This document shows positions 36,648 through 46,130 of a stretch of DNA of 64,000 nucleotides, piece after piece. The position numbers and the translations under genes are program-made. Numbering within the stretch: the first letter of the stretch is position 1; each line of letters opens with the position of its first letter. The stretch is from an uncultured Aquimarina sp. (GTDB lineage Bacteria > Bacteroidota > Bacteroidia > Flavobacteriales > Flavobacteriaceae), in NCBI GenBank assembly GCA_947498775.1, contig CANMLL010000016.1, positions 62,001-126,000 of the forward strand, read 5' to 3'. The notes below the pieces were generated by a model, which saw only the letters and a program-made list of their open reading frames with translations, was not told the DNA's origin and did not search any database.

Positions 36648-36742
36648 CTATATATAAAACCTAGTTAAAATATGTTGGGTATGGATTTATTTGAGTATTC
36701 TTGATGTGGAAACTCCTAAGCCAGTGAAACAATTTGTAGTTA

Positions 36743-37948
36743 ATGAAGGATCAACCTATTCAACCAAAAAAAAGAATCGAATTATTAGATGTTTTTAGGG
36801 GATTTGCGGTATTGGGTGTTTTTGTGGTAAATATCGAGATCATGAACTGTGTGTTTATAAATCAAGATACTTTTAGTAAACAATGGACAGCCCCAATAGA
36901 TATATTGTCAACACGGATTTTTCAATTGTTTTTTTATAGTAAGTTTTTTCCGATTTTTTCATTCTTATTTGGGTTGGGCATTAGTATGCAGGCTTTGAGT
37001 ATGCTTCAGAAAGATACACTGAAATTTTCTTTTTTTGCCAGACGTATGCTGGTGTTATTTGTTTTTGGGGTATTGCATATATTATTGTTATGGTCTGGTG
37101 ATGTTATTCATTTGTATGCGGTCCTAGGCTTATTGGTGACATTATTGATCAAGAAATCCAATCGCCTGATACTTTGTTTATCAATGGTGTTTTTGGTTTT
37201 TCCATTTTATGAACAGCTAACGGGATATTCATTTGAATTGATCAATTATCAACCTGATAACTATCTAAGTAACTACTCACCAGACATTATTGTTAATATC
37301 ATACGAAATGGATCTTATATCGATGGGATTGGATTACGAACTATGGAGTATATGGCAAACATACCAATGTTATTTGTGTTTTTGGCTCCGGTAGCGCTGT
37401 CAATGTTTTTGCTAGGATTATATTTTGGTAAAAATAACTTTGTAATGAAAATAGATATTTTGGCAGATAGATTCAAGAGACCAGCTGTTATCATTGCGAT
37501 AGTAACCAACCTGTATCGAATATTGTTTTTGTTTCTTTTGCCAGAATTTGAAATATACAACCACCCAATGGCAAGGCCCATATTTTTAAAACTCATGTTG
37601 TTATCTGATGTTGCTATGGGATTGTTTTATTTATGGTTGCTTACTTGGTTATGGCATCGTACTCAGGTGAGAAAATTATTAAGTCCTCTAAAATATGTTG
37701 GCAGGATGGCACTTACTAATTACATTATGCACAGTTTTATTGCGTTAATTTTATTTTCTACGGTAGGCTTTTCGTTATATCAAACGATGAGTCCATCACA
37801 AACTTTATTTACAGCATTTGTTGTATTTGGTATTCAGATAATATATAGCAAAATCTGGCTTTCGTACTTTAAATTTGGTCCGCTAGAATGGATTTGGAGA
37901 TGTTTTACCTATATGAAATTGCTTCCGATTAAAAAAATTAACCGCTAG
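36743..37948 (+). CDS. DUF418 integral membrane protein
   Basis: The 401-residue protein starts with RIELLDVFRGFAVLGVFVVNI, the signature of the DUF418/YeiB family, and has about ten hydrophobic segments. The C-terminal DUF418 domain has PLKYVGRMALTNYIMHS and FGPLEWIWRCFTY, both typical. Members are thought to be inner-membrane proteins related to acyltransferase 3-like folds, with no proven reaction. It converges with the RraA-like gene at 37976 with 27 bases between the stops. Confidence 0.9.
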   Translation: MKDQPIQPKKRIELLDVFRGFAVLGVFVVNIEIMNCVFINQDTFSKQWTAPIDILSTRIFQLFFYSKFFPIFSFLFGLGISMQALSMLQKDTLKFSFFARRMLVLFVFGVLHILLLWSGDVIHLYAVLGLLVTLLIKKSNRLILCLSMVFLVFPFYEQLTGYSFELINYQPDNYLSNYSPDIIVNIIRNGSYIDGIGLRTMEYMANIPMLFVFLAPVALSMFLLGLYFGKNNFVMKIDILADRFKRPAVIIAIVTNLYRILFLFLLPEFEIYNHPMARPIFLKLMLLSDVAMGLFYLWLLTWLWHRTQVRKLLSPLKYVGRMALTNYIMHSFIALILFSTVGFSLYQTMSPSQTLFTAFVVFGIQIIYSKIWLSYFKFGPLEWIWRCFTYMKLLPIKKINR

Positions 37949-37975
37949 TAATGTTCGACTTTTTGATTTAAAATT

Positions 37976-38470
37976 TTAAGAACTGAGTAATTTCTTTTCG
38001 CTCACCAAAATACCATCTTCATCAACATACACATAGTTTCCAGGTGTAAATTCAATTTCGGCAAACTTTACGAGGATATCAAGTTCTCCAATATTACGTT
38101 TTTGGCTTTTAATAGGACAGGTGTTAATTGCTCTAATCCCTACATTCATATCATTGATAATTCGACTATCTCGTATACAACCATATACGATAATTCCTTC
38201 CCAATTATTATCAATAGCTAGTTGCGCCAATTGATCACCAATTAAGGCACATCGTAATGATCCCCCGCCATCAATCACCAAAACTTTACCGATTCCATCA
38301 GTTCCTAATTGCTGTCTAACAAACGAATTATCTTCAAAGAGTTTTATGGTGGTAATTTCACCCCAAAAAGCAACTTTTTTGCCAAAAGATTTAAAAATAG
38401 GGCTTGCACAGATAAGGTCGTTAGTATATTCGTCGGATAAATCGGCTGTTTGAAAGTTGGTCGTGTTCAT
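37976..38470 (-). CDS. RraA-family protein, probable 4-hydroxy-4-methyl-2-oxoglutarate-type aldolase
   Basis: The 164-residue protein covers the whole RraA fold. KVLVIDGGGSLRCALIGDQLAQLA (62-85) and IVYGCIRDSR (94-103) are visible; Arg100-Asp101 correspond to the Arg-Asp pair needed by the pyruvate aldolases of this family. Members either bind RNase E or cleave/decarboxylate 4-hydroxy-2-oxo acids and oxaloacetate. Here it sits last in a run with glycerate kinase and a DASS carboxylate transporter, so an aldolase or decarboxylase acting on a 2-oxo acid is more likely than an RNase regulator. That choice rests on context. Confidence 0.85.
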   Translation of the reverse strand: MNTTNFQTADLSDEYTNDLICASPIFKSFGKKVAFWGEITTIKLFEDNSFVRQQLGTDGIGKVLVIDGGGSLRCALIGDQLAQLAIDNNWEGIIVYGCIRDSRIINDMNVGIRAINTCPIKSQKRNIGELDILVKFAEIEFTPGNYVYVDEDGILVSEKKLLSS

Positions 38471-38524
38471 GTGGTGAATAAATCAGAAATATTATGGTTA
38501 CTAATAGTATTTAAACATACAAGT

Positions 38525-39649
38525 TTAGCTTGATAATCTATCCTGTATCATTTGAAAAGCCAGCTGCTCTACTATACTTTTGGTATTGGTAAAGGCTTCT
38601 TTTTCTGTTGCACATGCAGATAGTACGGTCCTAAGATCTTGAATTCCCATAGTCATAGTTTCTGATTCTGATAATTCTGAAGCTCCCGAGATTACATAAA
38701 CCGGAATGTTCTTGGTTTTGGCTACCTGAGAAACTCCATGTATCACTTTACCGTTAAGTGTTTGCTGGTCAATTTTACCTTCTCCTGTAAAAATTAAGTC
38801 GGTATTTTTAAGAACTTCAGAAAATCGAGTGATCTCTAACATAGTCTTGATACCTGATTGAAGGCTTGCCTTTAAAAACACGATACTTCCGGCTCCTAGT
38901 CCTCCTGCAGCACCACCACCTGGTACTACAGAAATATCTTTGCGTAACTGTTTTTTGATAAGGTTTGAAAAGTGAGATAATCCTTGATCCAATATTTCAA
39001 TATCTTTAAAATTAGCTCCTTTTTGTGCTGCAAAAACATGCGATGCTCCTTGTTTTCCATAAAGTGGATTATCTACATCGCAAAGGGTGACAAATTTAAT
39101 ATGCTCTAATATTTCATTATTTTTTGGGAGAAGCATTGAAGCTATTTTTCCAAGATTTTCTCCGATAGGCTTAAGAACCATCTTATTTTTATCGAGAAAT
39201 GTATAGCCCAAAGCGGCTGCCATTCCAATCCCTGCATCGCATGTCGCAGAACCGCCAATGGACAAATAGATTGTTTCTACTCCTCTTTTGACGGCATCCA
39301 GTATTAATTCTCCTGTTCCATACGTTGAGGTATGCATACAGTTTCGTTCTTCTGGAGTAAGAAGTACAAGTCCTGATGCTGAAGCCATTTCTATATAGGC
39401 AGCACTACTAGTTTTTTTATAATTGGCTTTGATTGGTCGAAACAAAGGGTCGTTTACAGTTAGGGTAATAGTTTCCATATCCAGATGTTGCTCTAGAACA
39501 TCTAGTGAGCCATCACCTCCATCTGCTAATGGATGTGTAACAACCTCTATATCAGGATCATATTTCTTTATTCCCAACGCAATGGACTCGCATAATTCTT
39601 TGGCACTTAGCGAACCCTTAAATTTGTCTGGAGCTACAAGGATTTTCAT
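38525..39649 (-). CDS. Glycerate kinase (GarK/GlxK family)
   Basis: I take the ATG at 39649, which gives the family's standard start MKILVAPDKFKGSLSAKELCESI; the frame extends 45 bases upstream. The 374-residue protein has HPLADGGDGSLDVL, IYLSIGGSATCDAGIGMAAALGY, VPGGGAAGGLGAG and IFTGEGKIDQQTLNGKV, all typical of class I glycerate kinases. It phosphorylates D-glycerate to 2-phosphoglycerate, the usual end of glucarate, galactarate and glyoxylate pathways. The next genes on the strand are the DASS transporter upstream and the RraA-like aldolase downstream, which supports a sugar-acid pathway ending in glycerate and pyruvate. Confidence 0.94.
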   Translation of the reverse strand: MKILVAPDKFKGSLSAKELCESIALGIKKYDPDIEVVTHPLADGGDGSLDVLEQHLDMETITLTVNDPLFRPIKANYKKTSSAAYIEMASASGLVLLTPEERNCMHTSTYGTGELILDAVKRGVETIYLSIGGSATCDAGIGMAAALGYTFLDKNKMVLKPIGENLGKIASMLLPKNNEILEHIKFVTLCDVDNPLYGKQGASHVFAAQKGANFKDIEILDQGLSHFSNLIKKQLRKDISVVPGGGAAGGLGAGSIVFLKASLQSGIKTMLEITRFSEVLKNTDLIFTGEGKIDQQTLNGKVIHGVSQVAKTKNIPVYVISGASELSESETMTMGIQDLRTVLSACATEKEAFTNTKSIVEQLAFQMIQDRLSS

Positions 39650-39748
39650 CTGTATGTGTTTAGTGTTTTTTAATGATAAGATGTAATTGACCAATTAATT
39701 ATGTGGACTGATAAAGCCTTTATAATTATGGTTCATTTCATTAAAATA

Positions 39749-41203
39749 TTATTTAAATACTTCTGGGAAACTTTCTAAATCTATTCCCCATGCCCAAGAT
39801 AATATAAAGTAAATTAGTATTGTAGAAATGATTATAGAAATAATATTCATCCAGAAGCCGGCTTTGATCATTTTGGGTATGGTAAGTAATCCCGAACCAA
39901 AAACCACAGCATTTGGAGGAGTAGCTACGGGCAACATAAATGCACAGGAAGCAGCAAGGGTTGCCGCTACCATTAAAAAATAAGGGTGTACATCTATTGA
40001 AAGTGCAAGGGCTGCCAAAATAGGCATCAGCATTGCTGCTGTAGCAACATTAGAGGTGATTTCGGTAAGAAAGTTAACCACAGCAATAATAGCCAGAATC
40101 ATTAGTATTGCCGGAAAAGCTTCAAATAAGGTAAGTTGATTACCTATCCATTTTGCTAATCCTGATACTTTAAAACCTTCTGCCAGAGCAAGTCCACCCC
40201 CAAAAAGAACCAAAATACCCCAGGGAATAGTTTCTGCCATTTGCCAATTAATGATTCCCAGTTTCTTTTTATCTCCCGAAGGAATTACAAAAAGCGAAAT
40301 TGCACCTGCAATCGCGATTAATGTATCGTTAATCCCGGGAATAATATTTTTAAGAATAAGTGAACTAGTGATCCAACAGAATGCCACGACTACAAATACA
40401 ATTAAAACAGCCTTTTCTTGGTAAGAAATTTTCCCAAGCTCTTTGAGTTGTGCAGCAATTGCTTTTTTTCCTCCCGGAATACCTTCTACCGATACCGGGA
40501 ATACTACTTTGGTTAAATATAACCATCCTATAATTAACATCGTTATAGAGAAAGGAAGTCCGATAGACATCCATTGTGTAAACGAAATTGTTTGACCATA
40601 TAAATCTTCTACAATACCCACAAAAATTATGTTGGTTGGAGTACCAATGATAGTTGCGATTCCACCAACAGAACAACCATAAGCAATAGCAAGCATCAAA
40701 GATCTTCCCATACTTTTTTTAATAGTATCCTCTGCTTGTATTTGAGAAATGACCGCTAATCCTATCGGTAACATCATCACAGCCGTCGCTGTATTTGATA
40801 TCCACATACTCAAAAAAGCTGTAGCAATCATAAATCCAAGGATGACCTTATTCCAGTTACTTCCTATAGTATGAATAATATTAAGAGCAATTCGCTTATG
40901 AAGATTTGTTTTTTCTATAGCGACGGCCAAAATGAAACCTCCTAAAAATAAGAAGATCATTTGATTAGCGAAAGCGGCCGATACTTCTTTTACCGGCATT
41001 ATACCTGTTACCGGGAATAACACAAAAGGCAATAAGGCTGTAGCCGAAATAGGAATTGCCTCTGTAATCCACCAAATAGCGATCCATGAAGCAATAGCCA
41101 AAGTGGCTACCCCTTCTCCAGATAATCCTTCACTTTTGAAAAAAAATAGGATAAGCAAAAAGGATATTGGACCTAAAAGAAGTCCGATTGATTTAGCTTT
41201 CAT
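39749..41203 (-). CDS. DASS (SLC13) sodium:carboxylate symporter
   Basis: The 484-residue membrane protein has 11-12 hydrophobic segments and the DASS repeats: ITEAIPISATALLPFVLFP, SNTATAVMMLPIGLAV in the first half and TEITSNVATAAMLMPIL in the second, each holding the Ser-Asn-Thr sodium/substrate motif. AYGCSVGGIATIIGTPTN is also typical. It imports C4 dicarboxylates, citrate-like or other small organic anions with sodium. In this operon it may bring in the sugar acid or its breakdown acid. Substrate cannot be told from the motif alone. Confidence 0.94.
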   Translation of the reverse strand: MKAKSIGLLLGPISFLLILFFFKSEGLSGEGVATLAIASWIAIWWITEAIPISATALLPFVLFPVTGIMPVKEVSAAFANQMIFLFLGGFILAVAIEKTNLHKRIALNIIHTIGSNWNKVILGFMIATAFLSMWISNTATAVMMLPIGLAVISQIQAEDTIKKSMGRSLMLAIAYGCSVGGIATIIGTPTNIIFVGIVEDLYGQTISFTQWMSIGLPFSITMLIIGWLYLTKVVFPVSVEGIPGGKKAIAAQLKELGKISYQEKAVLIVFVVVAFCWITSSLILKNIIPGINDTLIAIAGAISLFVIPSGDKKKLGIINWQMAETIPWGILVLFGGGLALAEGFKVSGLAKWIGNQLTLFEAFPAILMILAIIAVVNFLTEITSNVATAAMLMPILAALALSIDVHPYFLMVAATLAASCAFMLPVATPPNAVVFGSGLLTIPKMIKAGFWMNIISIIISTILIYFILSWAWGIDLESFPEVFK

Positions 41204-41209
41204 GTAATG

Positions 41210-42277
41210 TTAGTTTTTTAGGTCTTTGTTTTGCAAAACTGATTTTGTAAATTTAGTAGAAATATTTGGATCTGTTTCAAATAGGTATAATGATATTATC
41301 CCGCTACGCTCATGCGCAGAGACCATGAGCCTGCCATCTTTTGTGATATCAAAATACTCTGTATTTACAGTAGGTAATGCTTCAACCTGTTTCCAGGTTT
41401 TGGTATCGTAAATTCTAATATCTCTATAAATCCCACCGGTAATTAACCATTTCCCAGAAGGGTGAAAAATAGCAGCTTCTGATCGTGCAGGTTGGGGTAA
41501 GGCAGTGATTATTTCTCCCGTTGAAGCATTATGCACTTTTACTGTTTTATCAAAAGATGCGGCAACGACCGTAGTTTCATCCGGTGAAAAACGTGCTGAT
41601 TTATTTGGTTTTTTCATTAAAGGAAATTCTTTAAGTATGCTCCAATCTTTTGTGCTGTAAAGTCGTATGAAACCACCTTTTGTTCCATCTTTTAATATAA
41701 GATCTCCTCCAATTATAATTTTGCTGTCATCTTTTGAGAATTGTAAGGAGTTCACCACTTTACCGTTGTTAATAGTTTTGTTTTTTTTCCAATTATCTGT
41801 ATTCCAAACAACTATTTTTCCACTTTCGGTTCCGGTAACTACCGTTTTACCATCATTGGACCATGCCATACCATCTAAGGCAGCATCATGTTTTAGGATT
41901 TTAAATAGTTTGCCTGTAGGTGCTTCATAAATTCTAAGTTCGTAATCTTCATCTCCTGCTGCAACCCATTTTCCGTCGGGAGAAAAAGCTACACACTCTA
42001 TTTCACTCATTTGTTTTGCTTTCCAAACAATTGTTCCATCTATAGTATTCCATACCATAAGGTCATACCCAAATTTTGATCCGGTAACTATGTATTGTCC
42101 ATCTTTAGAAAATTCGATTGCTTCTACCGATCTTAAGGTATTAGAAAGATCTGCAGATCTGGACCATAATTTTTGCAATAATGGTTTGTCACTATTATAA
42201 ATTTCAGAAAGTATTTCTGTTTGAGTTTGTTGTGCAATTATGGTGCTAAAAGAAAGGATAAATAATATGTTTTTCAT
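41210..42277 (-). CDS. Exported WD40-repeat beta-propeller
   Basis: The 355-residue protein has a short signal (MKNILFILSFSTIIAQ) and seven WD40-like blades, for example VAFSPDGKWVAAGDEDYELRIYEAPTG, MAWSNDGKTVVTGTESGKIVVWN, ARFSPDETTVVAASFDKTVKVHNASTG and AIFHPSGKWLITGG. No enzyme motif is present. It is six bases upstream of the DASS transporter gene. Exported propellers with this many regular blades usually bind proteins or act as lactonases, but lactonase residues are not evident. Its role in the operon is unknown. Confidence 0.88.
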   Translation of the reverse strand: MKNILFILSFSTIIAQQTQTEILSEIYNSDKPLLQKLWSRSADLSNTLRSVEAIEFSKDGQYIVTGSKFGYDLMVWNTIDGTIVWKAKQMSEIECVAFSPDGKWVAAGDEDYELRIYEAPTGKLFKILKHDAALDGMAWSNDGKTVVTGTESGKIVVWNTDNWKKNKTINNGKVVNSLQFSKDDSKIIIGGDLILKDGTKGGFIRLYSTKDWSILKEFPLMKKPNKSARFSPDETTVVAASFDKTVKVHNASTGEIITALPQPARSEAAIFHPSGKWLITGGIYRDIRIYDTKTWKQVEALPTVNTEYFDITKDGRLMVSAHERSGIISLYLFETDPNISTKFTKSVLQNKDLKN

Positions 42278-42389
42278 ATGTCGATTTTTTTATTAAAAAA
42301 GCTGCCTTTGTAATAAAGACAGCTCGATGAACCAAATAAAATAATTGCTCAGATTACTTTAAAAGTATGGATTGTTGGCTCATAATCAT

Positions 42390-42653
42390 TTAAAAAACCC
42401 GTATTGGAATTTCTGCAGGGGCGGCCATTAGCTCTTCGAGTTCGTTATCTAGTTTTAAAAGACTTAAAGAGGCACCAGCCATTTCTCCATCTGCAATATC
42501 AAAAATGGGTTTTCCTTTTGCCGTGGCATTTGCATCATCTGCAGCCGCTATCATGGCTTTCATTGAAGCGTAGTCGACGGGATTGAATGCAGCAACAGCG
42601 TATTGATCGCGTTGTGCTATTTTGAGCATGGGTTTTATACTTATAAGTGCCAT
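42390..42653 (-). pseudogene. Hybrid remnant: class II aldolase N-terminus joined to the DhaK C-terminus
   Basis: The 87-codon frame begins like a class II (FbaA/KbaY-type) aldolase, MALISIKPMLKIAQRDQYAVAAFN, and continues to about residue 56 (PIFDIADG). From there it reads EMAGASLSLLKLDNELEELM and then AAPAEIP, which matches the C-terminal end of dihydroxyacetone kinase subunit DhaK (MAGCSLTLLKLDDEL... DAP..TP). Two genes were probably joined in frame by a deletion that removed most of both. It cannot fold as either enzyme, because the aldolase metal ligands and the DhaK active site are missing. It lies between the TonB receptor and the WD40 gene, so the original operon may have split a phosphorylated sugar acid and handled dihydroxyacetone. 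Confidence 0.7.
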
Positions 42654-42890
42654 TTTTATGTTTTGCTAATTATTTAAAATACTACGTGTAAGTTTATAGC
42701 AGTACGTAATAGAAGTTCGAAAAAATCTTATTTTATCAATTATTTAGGATATCATTACTTTTTTTATCGAGGCAATAATGGATTGAGTAGTAAGAGGAAA
42801 ACGATAGTTGAAGATTGCTGTAGCGACTTCTATTATTATATTTTTAGTATTAAGATCAATTCTGGAGTTAATAGAGCTCTTTGGTAAAGC

Positions 42891-42928
42891 AAAACAGTTC
42901 TTTTCAGAAATGAAAAGAACTGTTTTTT
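42891..42928 (-). terminator. Terminator hairpin after the 949-residue TonB receptor gene
   Basis: AAAACAGTTCTTTTCA and TGAAAAGAACTGTTTT form a perfect 16-bp stem with loop GAAA. T-runs are four bases on the minus strand and seven or more on the plus strand. It lies about 25 bases after the receptor stop. The remaining part of 42654-42952 holds nothing I can name. Confidence 0.75.
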
Positions 42929-42952
42929 TGACTAAACAAATAAATTATTAAA

Positions 42953-45802
42953 TTAGAAGGTGTACGAGATTCCGAAGGTGGATCTGATCCCGAAATAGCG
43001 AAAATCACTTATTCTACTTTTATCACCTCTGAAAACGACTTGTTCTGCATCTGTTAAGTTATTTGCTTCTGCATAGACTCTCCATCGTTTTTTCCAGGTA
43101 TATGACGCATTGGCATCTAAAGTAAATCTTGAAGCCCTTATCTCATCGTTATCACCAGGGTTGATAAGATCTCCAGCAATAGATTCTACGCGTTCGCCTT
43201 GATAGTTTAAGTTAACTCTTGCTGAAAAGCCAGATTTATCAAATGTTAGAGCAGTATTACCTGTATGTGGAGCCTGTCCTGGAATTCTCCTGCCATCTTC
43301 TCCATTAATAGTAGCATCACTATCGGTATATGTATAATTAAAATATAATCCAAATGGTTTCACAGCTGGAGAGATGAATCCTAAATTGGTTTGAATATTT
43401 ACTTCTGCTCCCAGTAGTGTTGCCTCATCACCATTTCTAGGCTGTCTCGCTTCGAATCCTATAAAATTTTCTGCTCCTGCAAACTCTGTACCATCTTCTA
43501 TAATAAATACATCTTCGAATAAAAAACTATCCAAGTCTTTGTAGAAAAACCCTCCTGATATGATACCTACATTGCTCAAATAGTGTTCTATTTGAAAGTC
43601 ATAGTTTATGGCCGATTCAGGATCCAAAGTAGCATTTCCTACCTGTAATTCTTCTCCTTCTATATCGGCGTTAATTCTTGGAATCAAATCTGCAAAGTTA
43701 GGACGCGCATATCCATGGGTATATGCAAGCCTGATGTTTGTTAAATCTGTAAGTTCGTATTTTATTTGTATGTTGGGTAATAGGAAATCATAATCGGCAC
43801 CATCTACTACTGGAATAACACTAAAATCACCATCATTATCAGAAACTGCTGATGCAGTATAATCCACATCAACCTTTTCATATCGGGCTCCTGCTAAGAT
43901 ATTGAATTTACCTGTTCTTAATTTTGCCATGAAATAAGCAGCATTTGTATTTTCATCTGCTGTATATTTATTGTTTTCTTCTTGTTCTATTTGATCATTT
44001 ATTTGTCTTTCGAAGCTATTTGTATTGTTTTCGAAGAAAGTATTCGCTAGTGATGGATTTATTCCAAAACCAAATGGAACCTCATTTTTAAGCCAATCAG
44101 ATCTTAAATCACCAGTAGCTTCAAATTGGGCTAACGTAATATCTTCATCACCTTCATAGGAGAAAAAGTTAGAGATATAAAATTGTCTTGCTGCAGTTAT
44201 CCTGTTTTTATAACCTGTTTTTAGTGTTAATAAAGATTCGTTAATCGTGATCGGTAGTTCAAAATTAATTTTCGCAGTACTAGAATTAGAAGAAACTGTG
44301 CTACTGTAAACTCTATGGCGATCCCAAGTAAAATCTTCTGGGTTAAAATCTGAATTAGGTGTGCCGTCAGCAGGATAAAATATGGGGAAATCACTATTTA
44401 GCCCTTGAATAGCGATATCTTGATCTCTTCCGGTACCAAAGCGACCTCTGAATCCATCCTCTTGGCGACGACCTCCAGAATATGCATATCCCCCAGTGAT
44501 TTTTAAATTTGAAATTTTAAAATGACCATCTAGATTTAGTGAAGTAGTGAATCGATCTACAACACGATCTCTGTAGCTATGCCTTATTCTAGCACCTTCA
44601 AAAAGAGTAGGAGATATAAAACCAAAATCAGAATCATCCGGATCATCTTCTGCATCACGAGTTCTAAATTGTTTTCGTTGTCTTACCTCATCTTCACGTA
44701 GACCGGCATAATTAAATTTAGTTACAATAAAATTATTTGAATCAAATTTATAATCGGCAGTTATGCTAGCCCCTGATCTTGTTCTTGTTGTTTCTAAATA
44801 TCTAAGCGTATGTTGTCTATTATAATATTGCTCTTCACTTGAATTTGAAAAATTATCACTTGATCTCCATTGCGATTGTGTTCTGTCTTCACCATTGTCT
44901 GTTTGAAAGAATGATCCTCTGGCATCTAGACCGAATGTTCCATTGGGATTTTTATCACTTGCTGCAAATCTTTTGTTAAACGCAAGCTTACCAATAAAGT
45001 TAACTCCGTCTGACAGTCCATTATAACCACCTCCAACTTCTGCTTTCATTCCCAGATCAAGACGTCTTGCTTTTGGGGTTGATAGATTAACACTACCTCC
45101 AATAGCATCACCATCCATATCTGGTGTTGGACTTTTTGTAACTTCTATTTGGCTAAGTTGATCTACAGGAAATTGTGTTAATTGTGTGGTTCTATCAAAA
45201 GATGTTCCCGTATTTTGAACTTGTTCTCCGTTTATAGTAACGGTAGTAAAATTAGGTGGTGTACCTCGTATAGTTACACCTGCTCCTTCACCGTTATCGA
45301 GGTCTATGTTCACACCAGGGACTCTTTGTAGTGCATCTGCAACATTTAAATCAGGGAAACGACTTATTAGGTCCGTAGAAATTACATTTTTGATATTGTC
45401 GGCAGTACGCTGCAAATTTAGTGCTTTACGTTGTCCTTCTACATTTGCAGAAATCACTACTTCACCAAGACTTTCTGATGCTTCTTTTAACATTACAGTA
45501 ATGTTTGATGGATCAGAATATGTAGATACATCGATTTCTTGCGTTTCGAATCCGAGGTAGGTGATTGTTAATGTTACTGATGAAGGATCATCATATATCA
45601 AATTAAATTTTCCGTCAAAATCGGTACTGGAACCAATAGAGGTACCTTTAATAACTACTTCTGCTCCGGGTAGGGGCAAGTTAGTAATGTTTTCCCTTAC
45701 AGTACCCGATATTGTCTGAGCTATAACCCCATATGAGCAAGATAATAGGAGTAAAAATATCAAATAATTCTTTCTCTTTACTTTTTGAATAGTTTTTTCC
45801 AT
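42953..45802 (-). CDS. TonB-dependent receptor (IPR010104-like, no STN domain)
   Basis: The 949-residue protein has a signal peptide (to about 29, YGVIAQ), a carboxypeptidase-like domain (TISGTVRENITNLPLPGAEVVIKGT, SSTDFDGKFNL; about 30-115), a plug and a barrel ending in FGISYTF. The plug segment FPDLNVADALQRVPGVNID, RGTPPNFTTVTINGEQV and SPTPDMDGDAIGGSVNL belongs to the subgroup first described in Caulobacter for oligosaccharide receptors. It lies downstream of the ECF sigma factor on the same strand. It is a clear paralogue of the STN receptor at 47976, with the same MDGDAIGGSV and GYN-LS-G-NF-G pattern. It probably imports the carbohydrate substrate of the locus. Confidence 0.93.
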   Translation of the reverse strand: MEKTIQKVKRKNYLIFLLLLSCSYGVIAQTISGTVRENITNLPLPGAEVVIKGTSIGSSTDFDGKFNLIYDDPSSVTLTITYLGFETQEIDVSTYSDPSNITVMLKEASESLGEVVISANVEGQRKALNLQRTADNIKNVISTDLISRFPDLNVADALQRVPGVNIDLDNGEGAGVTIRGTPPNFTTVTINGEQVQNTGTSFDRTTQLTQFPVDQLSQIEVTKSPTPDMDGDAIGGSVNLSTPKARRLDLGMKAEVGGGYNGLSDGVNFIGKLAFNKRFAASDKNPNGTFGLDARGSFFQTDNGEDRTQSQWRSSDNFSNSSEEQYYNRQHTLRYLETTRTRSGASITADYKFDSNNFIVTKFNYAGLREDEVRQRKQFRTRDAEDDPDDSDFGFISPTLFEGARIRHSYRDRVVDRFTTSLNLDGHFKISNLKITGGYAYSGGRRQEDGFRGRFGTGRDQDIAIQGLNSDFPIFYPADGTPNSDFNPEDFTWDRHRVYSSTVSSNSSTAKINFELPITINESLLTLKTGYKNRITAARQFYISNFFSYEGDEDITLAQFEATGDLRSDWLKNEVPFGFGINPSLANTFFENNTNSFERQINDQIEQEENNKYTADENTNAAYFMAKLRTGKFNILAGARYEKVDVDYTASAVSDNDGDFSVIPVVDGADYDFLLPNIQIKYELTDLTNIRLAYTHGYARPNFADLIPRINADIEGEELQVGNATLDPESAINYDFQIEHYLSNVGIISGGFFYKDLDSFLFEDVFIIEDGTEFAGAENFIGFEARQPRNGDEATLLGAEVNIQTNLGFISPAVKPFGLYFNYTYTDSDATINGEDGRRIPGQAPHTGNTALTFDKSGFSARVNLNYQGERVESIAGDLINPGDNDEIRASRFTLDANASYTWKKRWRVYAEANNLTDAEQVVFRGDKSRISDFRYFGIRSTFGISYTF

Positions 45803-45967
45803 ACTGTCCTTTTGTTTTGTTAATTACGCTTTGATTATGTTGCCATTACTCTTTATTTAATATGATCTTTATATCGGTTTTTGACACCAAAAAATCTTAT
45901 TGAAAAAATATTAGCCTATATGTAATTCGTTTAAAAAGGGAGGAGTACTTAACTAAGTATTAAAAAA

Positions 45968-46088
45968 ATCACAAAAAATCACATTTTTTGTGATAATTAG
46001 TGTTAAAAATGATGGTATTCCGGAATTTGGTAAGGTGTTTTTTTAGAAAAATATCAAAAAATGAATGTTGTGAAAATCACATTCACAA
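45968..46088. repeat. TGTGA/TCACA dyads between receptor and sigma gene
   Basis: ATCACAAAAAA (45968-45978) and TTTTTTGTGAT (45984-45994) form a perfect 11-bp inverted repeat with loop TCACA. A second repeat, TTGTGAA (46068-46074) and TTCACAA (46082-46088), spans AATCACA in its middle. AATCACA occurs three times. The stretch 45803-46130 is otherwise empty; these dyads may be operators for the receptor gene to the left or, for the first, a terminator after the sigma gene. Confidence 0.45.
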
Positions 46089-46130
46089 AATCAAATTTTA
46101 AGAAGTAAATAAAGTAATTAGTATTGTTGT

